A stretch of DNA of 10,268 nt from Dehalococcoidia bacterium (GCA_015661045.1 JACVQG010000125.1:1-10268), one strand, 5' to 3'. Positions 1 through 7,416 are shown, numbered from the stretch's first letter. The notes: generated by a model from the sequence alone, not told the origin. Numbers and translations: made by a program.

Positions 1-1010
1 AGATCAGACTGCAGACGACTCGGGGTGGACATATGCCCAAATCCGCGAAGCGTTTGAGGTCTCGGCAGTCACTGTTGCCAACACGCGCAAGGACTATCTT
101 GCCGGTGGTTTAGAAGCCGCACTCAATCGCAAGAAACCGGAGCGCGAGTATGAACGTTGTTTCGATGGTGAAGGCGAAGCCCATCTCATTGCCTTGACGT
201 GTGGTGAACCACCTGACGGGCATAATCGCTGGACACTGCGTCTGTTGCAAGAGCGATGTGTGAAGTTGGGATATGCCGACCACCTGTCGCATGAAACCGT
301 TCGCACCACGCTAAAAAAAATGAACTCAAGCCGTGGCAGAAAGAGCAATGGTGTATTCCTCCGAAAGCCAGCGCAGAATTTGTTTGTCGGATGGAAGACG
401 TATTAAACACCTATATTCAGCCTGCGAATCCCCAGCGTCCGTTGGTGTGTATGGATGAAGCCAGTAAACAATTACTGGCGGACAAGCACGAACCACTGCC
501 GATGCGACCCGGACAACTGGAACGTTTCGATTACGAATACGAACGCGAAGGCGTGGCAAATTTGTTTATGTTCTTTGCGCCTTTAGAAGGCAAACGACAT
601 CTGAAAGTGACTGACCGTCGCACACGTTGCGATTGGGCCGAAGCGATGCGCGAACTTTCGGATGTGCATTATCCTGAAGCAGACAAGATCGTGATGGTGT
701 TGGACAATTTGAACACGCACTCGGCGACTTCGTTTTATGAAGCGTTTGAACCTAGCGAAGCGCAACGTTTGGCGAATCGCTTTGAATTTCATTACACACC
801 GAAGCATGGCAGCTGGTTGAATATGGCAGAGATTGAACTCAGTGCTTTAGCGCGGCAATGCTTGAATGACCGCATGGCTGATAAAGCAACTCTGGCGCAC
901 GAAGCATCGGCGTGGAACGAAGAACGAAATGCTCAAGTTGTTAAAGTGCAGTGGCGTTTTACGACGGCGGATGCTCGAATCAAACTCAAGCATCTTTATC
1001 CAAAGATTCG
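1..1010 (+). mobile_element. IS630-family insertion sequence, truncated at both ends
   Basis: The segment is almost entirely transposase coding sequence. The left end lies outside the window. On the right, transposase similarity runs to the usual C-terminal 'RLYP'-type ending (here KHLYPKI, about 988-1008), and hydantoinase-B sequence begins within a few bases. The stop codon and terminal inverted repeat expected after an IS630 transposase are missing, so the right end is deleted or misjoined. Arginine codons here are mostly CGT and CGC, while the genes downstream use AGG and AGA freely, which supports a foreign origin. The right boundary is uncertain by about 10 bases. Confidence 0.85.
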
Positions 1011-1065
1011 GACTTGGAGATCGGCCTTCACCGGCTGTGGCAAATTACCGAGGAGATGGGCATAA
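2..1065 (+). CDS. IS630-family DDE transposase, read through a -1 frameshift, 5' partial
   Basis: This is a DDE transposase that cuts and joins IS ends, typically at TA targets. From position 2 the first frame reads DQTADDSGWTYAQIREAFEV, the end of the N-terminal helix-turn-helix region, and continues to LKK at about 319. Homology then resumes in the -1 frame as NELKPWQKEQWCIPPKASAE, so the shift occurs at the A8 run 313-320. The catalytic core is intact: first Asp in VCMDEASKQL (about 446-475), second Asp in MVLDNLNTH, and Glu in HGSWLNMAEIEL (about 805-840). Roughly 40-50 N-terminal residues lie before the window. Family similarity ends at about 1008. The last residues to the stop at 1063-1065 are hyuB DNA read out of frame. 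It overlaps the hyuB remnant in a different frame. The family assignment is firm; whether the element is still active is doubtful because its right end is missing. Confidence 0.85.
313..320 (+). promoter_or_regulatory. A8 slippery run for -1 frameshifting in the transposase
   Basis: Eight consecutive A bases follow CT. The upstream frame reads CTA AAA AAA ATG, and the conserved downstream transposase frame is reached by slipping back one base to AAA AAA AAT GAA. The protein join LKK-NELKPW matches the expected IS630 sequence with no residue lost. Programmed frameshifting or transcriptional slippage on A runs is known in several IS families, including some IS630 members. An ordinary one-base indel in the homopolymer remains possible. 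Confidence 0.6.
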
Positions 1066-3169
1066 CCCTTACCCGCACCTCCGGCTCTATTGTGACTATT
1101 GATTCCAGGGACTATATGACAGCCCTCTATGATTCTGCTGGAAATTGTATAATCAGTGGCTGCGGCGTTATTTTCCATACTACTGCTTTTGCTAAAGCAG
1201 TGAAATTCCTGATGCAGGAGGATAATGAGGATTCTAGCATAGAGGAAGGCGATGTATTCATTCTCAATGAACCATACGTCGCTGCTTTGCATAATGCTGA
1301 TGTCGCCGCCTTCACGCCAATTTTCTACGAAAAGAATTTAGTGGCGTGGTCAGCCAGCATGACGCATAAGATGGATATCGGAGGCATAGATCCCGGAGGC
1401 TCGAGTCCAAATGCCAGGAATGTTTTTCAGGAGGGCATACGGTTTAAAAGGCTTAAACTTGTCGAGCGGGGACGGTTCAGGAAGGATGTCTTTGACTTTA
1501 TACTCAATTGTGTTAGAGACCCCGGGATGGTGGGGATGGACTTTAAAGCCCAGATAGCGGCTGGCGAAACGGCCAGAAGGCGCGTAACTGAATTAATAGA
1601 TGACTATGGGGTTGCTAACTTTGAATCCCTTTGCCACTATGCCATCCAATATGCAGAAGACAAGTTTCGAGCCAGGTTGAAGGAATTGCCTGACGGGATG
1701 TGGTCAACTGTGCTCTATCAGGATGGTGATGGACTGTCGGACAAGATATATGAAGTGCCCCTCACCATGACAAAGAAGGGTGAGAAACTTCTCTTTGATT
1801 TTACGGGCACCAGTGAACAAGCCCCCTGTTCTATCAATTGCACAGCCAATGGCGCTCCCAGTGGTGTTTTTGGCGCTATAGCCCCTCTACTCTGCTACGA
1901 CATGCCCTGGAATCAGGGGGTTATGAACTTAATGGAGGTGGTTGTTCCCGAGGGCACCATGCTCAATGCCAAATTCCCCGCCCCTTGCTCCACTGCCACT
2001 ACGGGGGGATGCATGCTTGCTTTCGATGCTGCTCTTATCACTATTTCGCAGATGTTGAGCTGTAGTGAGGAGTATAAAGAGGAGGCTACAGCCCAATGGA
2101 GCTCTTCCTCACCCGGATTTCGTATCGCAGGTGTCAACAAGGATAGCAGGTATTTTGTAGCTAACATTATGGAGAACCTATGTGGTGGAGGGCGTGCTAC
2201 CCGCTCCACCGATGGTGTGGAGCCGGCAAGCCCTGGACACCCCAGAACACGCTTCCCAATGTGGAGTCGCTGGAACTACAATTTCCCATCTTGTATTTGT
2301 TCAGACGGATGGTGCCGGACTCGTCTGGAGCTGGTAAGTTCAGGGGTGGCGCTGCCGGCGAGCTGGCTATGGTACTGTATGAGTGCCCGGAAAGAAAGGT
2401 GGAGATTTGCACGGTGGGAATGGGCTATGAGCCTTTACAGGGCTACGGCCTTTGCGGCAGCTATCCTTCCCATAACGTCAAGCTTATGGTCAAGAGAGGC
2501 TCAGATATACTGGAAAGGCTCAACAAGGGAGATTTAATCAAAGGCCCCGGTGACCTTTCGGGTGGGACGGACATCATGGCCGGGAAACGCACTTTCTGGC
2601 TAGGAGAAACAGACGTGCTCTTCCAGGAGTGGAATGGTGGAGGTGGCTATGGTGACCCGATAGAACGAGACCCTGAATCAGTCAAGGCTGATATTGCTAA
2701 TGGGCTGGTATCTTTAAAATACGCCAGGCAGGTATATGGCGTAGTAGTGGAACCTGACACAGGTGAAATAGATAGAGGTAAGACACTGGCACGGAAAAGG
2801 CACATCCGCAACCAGAGAGTGCGCGTTACTCAATCAGCTACAGACATGCAAAGGAATGACCTTCAGAGGCAAGGGGCCGATAAACCATCCCATCGCCTGG
2901 GTGAGTACGTATCTGTCCGCAAAGTGGAGGGTAAGTGGAGGATTTTCTGCCAACAATGTGGGCGTATGCTGTCCGATGCGGGAGAAAACTATAAGCTCCA
3001 TGTGCCTATGGCTGAGTATCCCCTGACCAGGGCCAATCCGCGGAATTCCAAAACCAAACGGTTTGTCCTCAGGGAGTTTTATTGCCCGGGTTGTGCCACC
3101 CGAATAGAGGTAGATATGAATTTAAAGGGTGCTCCCCTAATATGGAGCTATAGACTCAAATTAGATTAA
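1014..3169 (+). pseudogene. HyuB / acetone-carboxylase-alpha-like protein with fused zinc domain; lost start and frameshifted
   Basis: Hydantoinase-B family protein. Relatives form the catalytic subunit of ATP-dependent acetone or acetophenone carboxylases, N-methylhydantoinases and 5-oxoprolinases, working with a HyuA ATPase. Similarity starts at DLEIGLHRLWQITEEMG (about 1011-1061), so only about ten N-terminal residues and the native start are missing. The only nearby in-frame start is TTG at 1014, with no visible ribosome binding site. Metal-ligand motifs are intact: NEPYVAALHNADV (His 1290-1292, Asp 1299-1301) and MTHKMDIGG (His 1365-1367, Asp 1374-1376). At GGGRATRSTDGV the reading frame breaks near 2221; restoring one base gives DGVDAGKPWTP and continues through PDSSGAGKFRGG to the stop at 3167-3169. 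HyuB similarity ends at about 2815 and a zinc domain follows. The stop overlaps the ribosome binding site of the next gene. Family is certain; the exact substrate is unknown. The frameshift could be a sequencing error. Confidence 0.85.
2885..3169 (+). other. C-terminal zinc domain resembling acetone carboxylase gamma subunit
   Basis: About 95 residues at the end of the HyuB reading frame contain two Cys pairs: FCQQCG (Cys codons 2948-2950 and 2957-2959) and FYCPGCAT (3083-3085 and 3092-3094). Between them lies a block with ENYKLHVPMAEYPL. The second pair is followed by RIEVDMNLKGAPLIW. This order (CxxC, then REFYCPxC, then a short 'EV...G.P..W' tail) is what I recall of the acetone carboxylase gamma family, normally a separate small zinc-binding subunit. 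Here no stop or start separates it from HyuB, and a linker of about 25 polar residues (2816-2884) joins the two. The identification is from motif memory and is moderately secure; zinc binding itself is well supported by the four cysteines. Confidence 0.65.
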
Positions 3170-3174
3170 GGAGG
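3168..3174 (+). promoter_or_regulatory. Strong ribosome binding site overlapping the hyuB stop
   Basis: AAGGAGG lies 5 bases before ATG 3180, and its first two A bases belong to the TAA stop of the HyuB frame. This layout suggests translational coupling of the first lipoprotein to hyuB and transcription in one operon. It also fixes the start of the lipoprotein gene. Confidence 0.75.
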
Positions 3175-3179
3175 CTAAT

Positions 3180-4340
3180 ATGGATACTCGTTCATTTCGG
3201 TTCATAGTAATATCTTTTATCGTTGTGATTATCACCCTGTTGTCGGCAGCCTGTCGTCCCCAGGCAGCAGCGCCCCAGACAGCTCCTCCAGCGGTTGCTG
3301 CGACTCCGGGCCAGCCAAAACCGGCAACGCCCTCTCTGACCTCCGAGCAAGTCGCCTGGAATAAAGTGCTGGAGGAGGCTAAACGAGAGGGAACGGTGAC
3401 GGCTTACAGCTTCAGTCTCACCGGAGATATTGCCAAAGCAGCTATGGATGCCTTCCAAAAGCAATATGGGATAAGACTGGAGATAGTAGGGGGTGTGGGG
3501 GCGACTCTGGCCGAAAGGATAAAGACCGAGAACAATGCAAAAAAGTATGTCGCCGATACTTTTGATACCGCAGTTACAGGCATTGCGCCGCTAAAAAAGC
3601 TTGGAATGCTTGCTGACACCAGAGATTTGCCTGTGTTAAAAGAGAAGGATGTCTGGGTATTCCCCCCGGTTCTGGACCCGGCCGATGGAACCATGCTCCA
3701 GGTCAGGCCTACCTATCAGCCCACAATTATTAATACCACACTGGTGCGGCCCGAAGAAGAACCTAAATCGTTCCTTGATTTTCTAAATCCTAAATGGAAA
3801 GGAAGGAAGCTGGCAGCCGCTCCCCCCAGGGTATCCTGGCCGCTGGTTTATCTCCATGTTACACTCCCTGACATTATCAACGAAACTTACTTGCGCGCTC
3901 TAGGGAACCAGGATTTGCTTATGGTCTCCACCATGAGGGATGAGGCCACAGCAGTAGCAAGGGGTGAAGCCCTGGCTACGGTAGCTAACTCTCTAAGCAC
4001 GGTGGGCCCTCTTGTCGGGTCCGGCGCTCCATTGAAAGCCCTGGCTATGAAAGAAGGAACAGTTGGTACGGCTACAGCGATAAGCGTGCTTAAGAATGCA
4101 CCGCACCCTAATGCGGCCAGGGTTTTTACTAATTGGTGGCTTTCCCCAGAAGGTCAAACGGCAGTTAACAAGGCTGTGGGGAGTCCCAATATAAGGAAGG
4201 ATGTTCCTGATTTTAGCTACGAGGCAACCCGGATTAAACCTACTAAACTTTTGATTTTGGATGAGGCGGCTAATGACGTGGCCAGCAGGTATGTAGCGGA
4301 GGGCCGGGTAGACAAATTCATAGGTATGGAGGTCAAGTAA
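3180..4340 (+). CDS. Extracellular solute-binding lipoprotein 1 (ABC transporter, Fe3+/spermidine-like fold)
   Basis: The 386-residue protein has an N-terminal hydrophobic segment (residues 8-24) ending in LSAAC, giving a lipidated Cys25. The lipobox is slightly unusual because Ser occupies -3. A Pro/Ala/Thr-rich tether spans about 26-55. The mature domain begins near WNKVLEEAKREGTVTAYS, typical of type-2 periplasmic binding proteins grouped with Fe3+ and polyamine binders, and includes PKSFLDFLNPKWKGRK (195-210) and APHPNAARVFTNWWLSPEGQ. The usual 'YNT' of ferric binders is INT here, and I do not see the Tyr pair that holds iron, so an organic ligand is more likely. In the stretch VTAYSF to NNAKK it matches the next gene at 43 of 50 positions. 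The start is fixed by AAGGAGG. No permease or ATPase gene is nearby, so it may serve a remote transporter or act as a receptor. Confidence 0.88.
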   Translation: MDTRSFRFIVISFIVVIITLLSAACRPQAAAPQTAPPAVAATPGQPKPATPSLTSEQVAWNKVLEEAKREGTVTAYSFSLTGDIAKAAMDAFQKQYGIRLEIVGGVGATLAERIKTENNAKKYVADTFDTAVTGIAPLKKLGMLADTRDLPVLKEKDVWVFPPVLDPADGTMLQVRPTYQPTIINTTLVRPEEEPKSFLDFLNPKWKGRKLAAAPPRVSWPLVYLHVTLPDIINETYLRALGNQDLLMVSTMRDEATAVARGEALATVANSLSTVGPLVGSGAPLKALAMKEGTVGTATAISVLKNAPHPNAARVFTNWWLSPEGQTAVNKAVGSPNIRKDVPDFSYEATRIKPTKLLILDEAANDVASRYVAEGRVDKFIGMEVK

Positions 4341-4372
4341 GTCCCGATGCATAGGGACTTACCATCGTTTTT
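4337..4372 (+). terminator. Terminator-like hairpin between lipoprotein genes 1 and 2
   Basis: A perfect 9-bp stem pairs GTAAGTCCC (4337-4345) with GGGACTTAC (4354-4362) around an 8-base loop. The sequence CATCG follows, then five T bases (4368-4372). The stop codon of the upstream gene sits inside the stem. The 5-base gap before the T run is longer than ideal, so termination may be partial, which would lower expression of the second gene relative to the first. Confidence 0.5.
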
Positions 4373-4417
4373 ATCTGTCACAAACCAAAGTAATTTCACC
4401 GGGTCAGGAGTATGAAT

Positions 4418-5587
4418 ATGAAAAAATGCTTGTCAGTAGTTATTGGGTTGATATTCTCATTTGTGCTAATTGTAGCGTGCAGTCCGCAAGCGCTTCCAAC
4501 TCAGCCGTCTCAACCACCCATAGCCCCTGCAAAGGCAACAGTTCTCACATCCAGCGTCTCACCTCCCACCTCTCAAGATGCCGCCTGGGATAAAGTAGTT
4601 GAGTTGGCCAAGCAGGAAGGCAGGGTAACCGCATACAGCTTCAATCTGACTGGAGATATTGCCAGTGCTGCCGCTGCGGCTTTCCAGAACCGGTACGGGA
4701 TAAAACTGGAAATAGTCGGTGGAGTGGGAGCAACGCTGGCAGAGAGGATAAAAACTGAGAACAATGCTAAGAAGTTCGTTGCCGACACTTTCGATACGGG
4801 TGTTACAGCCATCCTACCCTTAAAAGAGCTGGGTTTGTTAGCCAGTATCGGCGACTTACCTGTTCAAAAAGAGAAAGATTCCTGGGTTTTAAACCCTATC
4901 TTTGACCCACCCGATAGCACCATGGTGCGCTTACGGATCGAATACCAGACCGCCGTCATTAACACCAAACTGGTGCGCCCGGAGGATGAGCCTAAGTCTT
5001 TCCTGGATTTTCTAAATGCTAAATGGAAAGGCAAGAAGCTGGTTACAGCTCCGCCCCGGGTATCATGGCCACTGGTCTATTTACATGTGATGCTGCCTGA
5101 TACCCTCAACGAAGATTATTTTCGCGCTCTGGGCAAACAGGATATGCTAATGGTGGCTACAATGAGAGATGAGGCAACGGCTGTTGCCAGAGGAGAGGCG
5201 TTTGCCAGAGGAGAGGCGTATGCCGCAGTATCCACCTCTGTCCCTATAGCTAACTCGTTGATAGTATCTGGCGCCCCTTTGAAACCCCTGACAATGAGGG
5301 AAGGCACCATAAGTTCCTTCCCGGTGGTGAGTGTGCCTAAGAACGCCCCACACCCCAATGCCGCAAGGGTTTTTGTTAACTGGTGGATATCTCCGGAAGG
5401 ACAAACCACCATAAACAAGGCTATGGGAGTTCCCAGCATCAGAAAAGATGTCCCGGATTTTAGCTACCAGGGCGCTGGATTAAAACCGGTCAAATTCCTG
5501 GCATTGGATGAAGTCGCCCTTCGGACAGTCGCCAAGTATGTAACAGAAGGCCGGGTGGATAAGTTCCTGGGTGTGGATGTAAAGTAA
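4418..5587 (+). CDS. Extracellular solute-binding lipoprotein 2 (paralog of lipoprotein 1)
   Basis: From ATG 4418 it has 389 residues. An earlier in-frame ATG at 4412 is only one base from the CAGGAG ribosome binding site (4405-4410), while 4418 is seven bases away, so 4418 is preferred. The signal segment ends in LIVAC, a good lipobox (Cys21 from this start), followed by a Pro/Thr/Ser-rich tether and a type-2 binding domain. It is very close to lipoprotein 1: the segments EIVGGVGATLAERIKTENNA and PPRVSWPLVYLHV are shared unchanged. Differences cluster in the tether and around ARGEAFARGEAYAAVSTSVP, where this copy carries an extra six-residue repeat and further inserted residues. The ligand is unknown; ferric-binder tyrosines are not evident. 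The genes clearly arose by tandem duplication. A weak terminator-like hairpin lies upstream and no promoter of its own is obvious. Confidence 0.88.
   Translation: MKKCLSVVIGLIFSFVLIVACSPQALPTQPSQPPIAPAKATVLTSSVSPPTSQDAAWDKVVELAKQEGRVTAYSFNLTGDIASAAAAAFQNRYGIKLEIVGGVGATLAERIKTENNAKKFVADTFDTGVTAILPLKELGLLASIGDLPVQKEKDSWVLNPIFDPPDSTMVRLRIEYQTAVINTKLVRPEDEPKSFLDFLNAKWKGKKLVTAPPRVSWPLVYLHVMLPDTLNEDYFRALGKQDMLMVATMRDEATAVARGEAFARGEAYAAVSTSVPIANSLIVSGAPLKPLTMREGTISSFPVVSVPKNAPHPNAARVFVNWWISPEGQTTINKAMGVPSIRKDVPDFSYQGAGLKPVKFLALDEVALRTVAKYVTEGRVDKFLGVDVK
5186..5221 (+). repeat. 18-bp tandem duplication inside lipoprotein 2
   Basis: Two adjacent 18-base units (5186-5203 and 5204-5221) are identical except for one base in the last codon (TTT versus TAT). 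They encode ARGEAF and ARGEAY in frame. Lipoprotein 1 has only one copy (ARGEAL). The near identity points to a recent slippage duplication after the two genes diverged. Confidence 0.9.
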
Positions 5588-6034
5588 CAACTTTCACCAG
5601 GTGTTCGTTCAGGGCTGAATCAGTTCTAACAGGGTTTAACAACATGACGAATCGGTCAACGGAGCAGGATTAATAGTACCAGCTCTATTACTCCCCGAAA
5701 GCCATTTGCTCAGATGGAGTAGTCGCATTACCTGGGTATTGCAGACGCCCGGGACTATTTTGACTACGGCAACGACTTAAGAAGGGGTACATTATTGGAA
5801 GAATGTCACTGGATAAATTGCTTTGTTTCGTAGCTTCTGGCTTCAGCGTACCAGAAGTTGCCGGCCCACTTTCACCGGAATACGCAACTCCTTCTTTCAT
5901 CGCCAATTTATGTTTCGCCGATAGCGGAGCAAGTCCTAAAGTGCCGGGTAACTATTGCCTCAAAACTGTCTCATTGATGCTGGAGATTTGCACCATGATA
6001 ACGCAAAGATCCTGGCTTTTTGTCTTTTATTTCC

Positions 6035-6063
6035 TTGAAAACTTAAAAGAATTGTGTTATAAC
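6035..6063 (+). promoter_or_regulatory. Sigma70-type promoter for lipoprotein 3
   Basis: TTGAAA (6035-6040) and TATAAC (6058-6063) are separated by exactly 17 bases and match the TTGACA/TATAAT consensus at 10 of 12 positions. Transcription would begin near 6070 and give a leader of about 190 bases before lipoprotein 3. It is the best promoter I can see in the window and suggests that the third lipoprotein starts its own transcript, possibly running on into the flavoprotein gene. Confidence 0.55.
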
Positions 6064-6153
6064 ATGGTATCTCTTTTCTGGGATTGTGTCGAAATTTAAT
6101 TATTTGCCTGGTTTTTTATAAAAACACTGCTCCTATAACAATGACGTATGGGT

Positions 6154-6176
6154 GGAAGTGACTTCCGTAGGAAGTC
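6154..6176 (+). promoter_or_regulatory. Alternating inverted repeats in the lipoprotein 3 leader
   Basis: GGAAGT (6154-6159), ACTTCC (6161-6166) and GGAAGT (6170-6175) alternate. The middle unit can pair with the last one as a perfect 7-bp hairpin with a GTA loop (GACTTCC/GGAAGTC, 6160-6176). It could also act as a DNA palindrome around 6154-6166. It lies inside the predicted leader. An operator or an RNA structure are both possible; no known family is recognised. Confidence 0.35.
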
Positions 6177-6245
6177 TATGATAGCTCACCAAAAAGCGAT
6201 GACACCTTTTTTATTGGATTAACTGGAACCACGATATGGGTTCCT

Positions 6246-6251
6246 GGAGGG
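6246..6251 (+). promoter_or_regulatory. Ribosome binding site selecting ATG 6259
   Basis: GGAGGG ends one base before ATG 6253 and seven bases before the in-frame ATG 6259. Normal spacing favours 6259. The same arrangement of two ATG codons three bases apart behind a close Shine-Dalgarno occurs before lipoprotein 2 and the HyuA gene. Confidence 0.6.
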
Positions 6252-6258
6252 TATGAAA

Positions 6259-7416
6259 ATGTTAAAAAAGGGGCTGTTACTCGTTATCATACTGGGAATC
6301 TTTTCAATAGCGCCGTTAGACGCCTGCGCTCCAAAAGTTGCGCCTATCCAGTCAACGCCATCGCCTCAAGTTGTGCCTACTCCACCCCCTACTCCCACAT
6401 CCAACATCTCACTTCCCACATCTCAAGATGCTTGGTCTAAAGTTATCCAGGCGGCTAAAAAAGAGGGAAAGGTAAATGTTTATAGTTACAACATGGTGGG
6501 TGATATCGGCATCGCTGTAACAAAAGCCTTCGAACAAAAATATGGCATTGACGTTGAGATAATTACCGGGATGGGTGCTGCCCTTACGGAGAGAGTACTT
6601 ACGGAACAACGGATGAAAACCGTCGTTGCCGATATAACGGATTCTAACTCTTTTCAAGCTGGAAATATAAAGGATGCCGGCGGCACGATAAGTTCGCAAG
6701 AGCTACCGGTATTGCAGCAGAGCGGTGTATGGAGAGTCGATCCCTGGGCCAGCGACCCGGAAAAGCACATTATCGTGCATACTCTGGTTTATATGGCCAG
6801 CTTCATCAATACTGATGTCGTAAAAGCTTCGGACGAGCCCAAATCGTTTCGCGAATTAGGTCAGCCTAAGTGGAAAGGAAAAGTTGTAGAGATAGACCCC
6901 CGTATTACCAGCGGAGCCTCGAACTTTTTCACCACCTTATTCAAACGGAAACTCATTGATGAGGAATCGATACGGGCTATAGGAATGAACAATGTCAATT
7001 ATGTTTCCATCACTCAGGAGGCTACCACAGGGTTAATCCAGGGAAGGTACTCTATTTTGATGATGGTCAGCCCCGGCACACTTACACCAGCTCTGAAAGA
7101 GGCGGGGGTGTTACCTATCAAACCTCTACCCCTGGAAGAGGGTACTCTGGTGACAAACCGGTCAATGACAGCTATTAAGGGCGGTCCGCATCCCAATGCA
7201 ACCAGGTTATTCATGGATTGGCTTCTGACACAGGAGGGGCAAACTGTTTTTCTTAAAGCTGCAAGCCTGCCGCCGGTCCGAAACGACGTTCCTGACTACA
7301 CCCCTAATTCTTTACGTATTACGCCTGTAAAGGCCATAGCTCCCACACTGGAAGAGGAAAGAGAGAACCTGCGTTTATTCAGGGAGGGCTGGCTGGCTAA
7401 ATTATGGAATAGGTAG
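6259..7416 (+). CDS. Extracellular solute-binding lipoprotein 3 (divergent paralog)
   Basis: The protein has 385 residues from the preferred ATG 6259 (387 from 6253). The signal segment ends in PLDAC, giving lipidated Cys23. Asp at the position two before the Cys is unusual and may slow processing. A Pro/Thr-rich tether precedes DAWSKVIQAAKKEGKVNVYS, the start of the same type-2 binding fold as the other two lipoproteins. Shared landmarks are DEPKSFRELGQPKWKGK, GPHPNATRLFMDWLLTQEGQ and RNDVPDYTP. It is clearly more distant: the ligand-facing stretches (SFINTDVV, SITQEATTGLIQGRYSILMM) differ, and the C-terminal tail RLFREGWLAKLW replaces the EGRVDKF ending of the others. A different ligand is therefore likely. 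It has its own promoter at 6035-6063 with a long leader. Confidence 0.88.
   Translation: MLKKGLLLVIILGIFSIAPLDACAPKVAPIQSTPSPQVVPTPPPTPTSNISLPTSQDAWSKVIQAAKKEGKVNVYSYNMVGDIGIAVTKAFEQKYGIDVEIITGMGAALTERVLTEQRMKTVVADITDSNSFQAGNIKDAGGTISSQELPVLQQSGVWRVDPWASDPEKHIIVHTLVYMASFINTDVVKASDEPKSFRELGQPKWKGKVVEIDPRITSGASNFFTTLFKRKLIDEESIRAIGMNNVNYVSITQEATTGLIQGRYSILMMVSPGTLTPALKEAGVLPIKPLPLEEGTLVTNRSMTAIKGGPHPNATRLFMDWLLTQEGQTVFLKAASLPPVRNDVPDYTPNSLRITPVKAIAPTLEEERENLRLFREGWLAKLWNR

Larger units (their letters stand above)
5588..6258. other. Long intergenic region with no convincing gene
   Basis: About 670 bases separate lipoproteins 2 and 3. The longest open frame (5803-6099) has no ribosome binding site and a composition unlike any neighbour, so I do not call it. 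I see small inverted repeats at 5671-5690 (TAATAG/CTATTA, 8-base loop) and 5834-5857 (CTTCTGG/CCAGAAG, 10-base loop), a possible fragment of a mobile-element end at 5863-5881, a good promoter at 6035-6063, and hairpin-forming repeats at 6154-6176. No terminator with a T run is evident after lipoprotein 2. The first 400 bases may be remnant DNA. Confidence 0.6.

Noticed and set aside
951..1013. ATG 951 as the start of HyuB
   Set aside because: The residues from 951 to about 1010 are transposase DNA read out of frame, so this start gives a non-native N-terminus even though the frame is open.
2180..3169. Separate gene starting at ATG 2180
   Set aside because: The first residues before about 2222 do not resemble anything, while the sequence after it continues HyuB directly. 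It is the second half of one frameshifted gene.
5688..5906. 72-codon frame on the minus strand
   Set aside because: Low-complexity polar sequence with no family resemblance, no ribosome binding site seen, and lying in probable remnant DNA.
5803..6099. 98-codon open frame in the intergenic region
   Set aside because: It has no ribosome binding site and no recognisable domain. The promoter for the next gene lies inside its 3' part, so it is most likely a chance frame.
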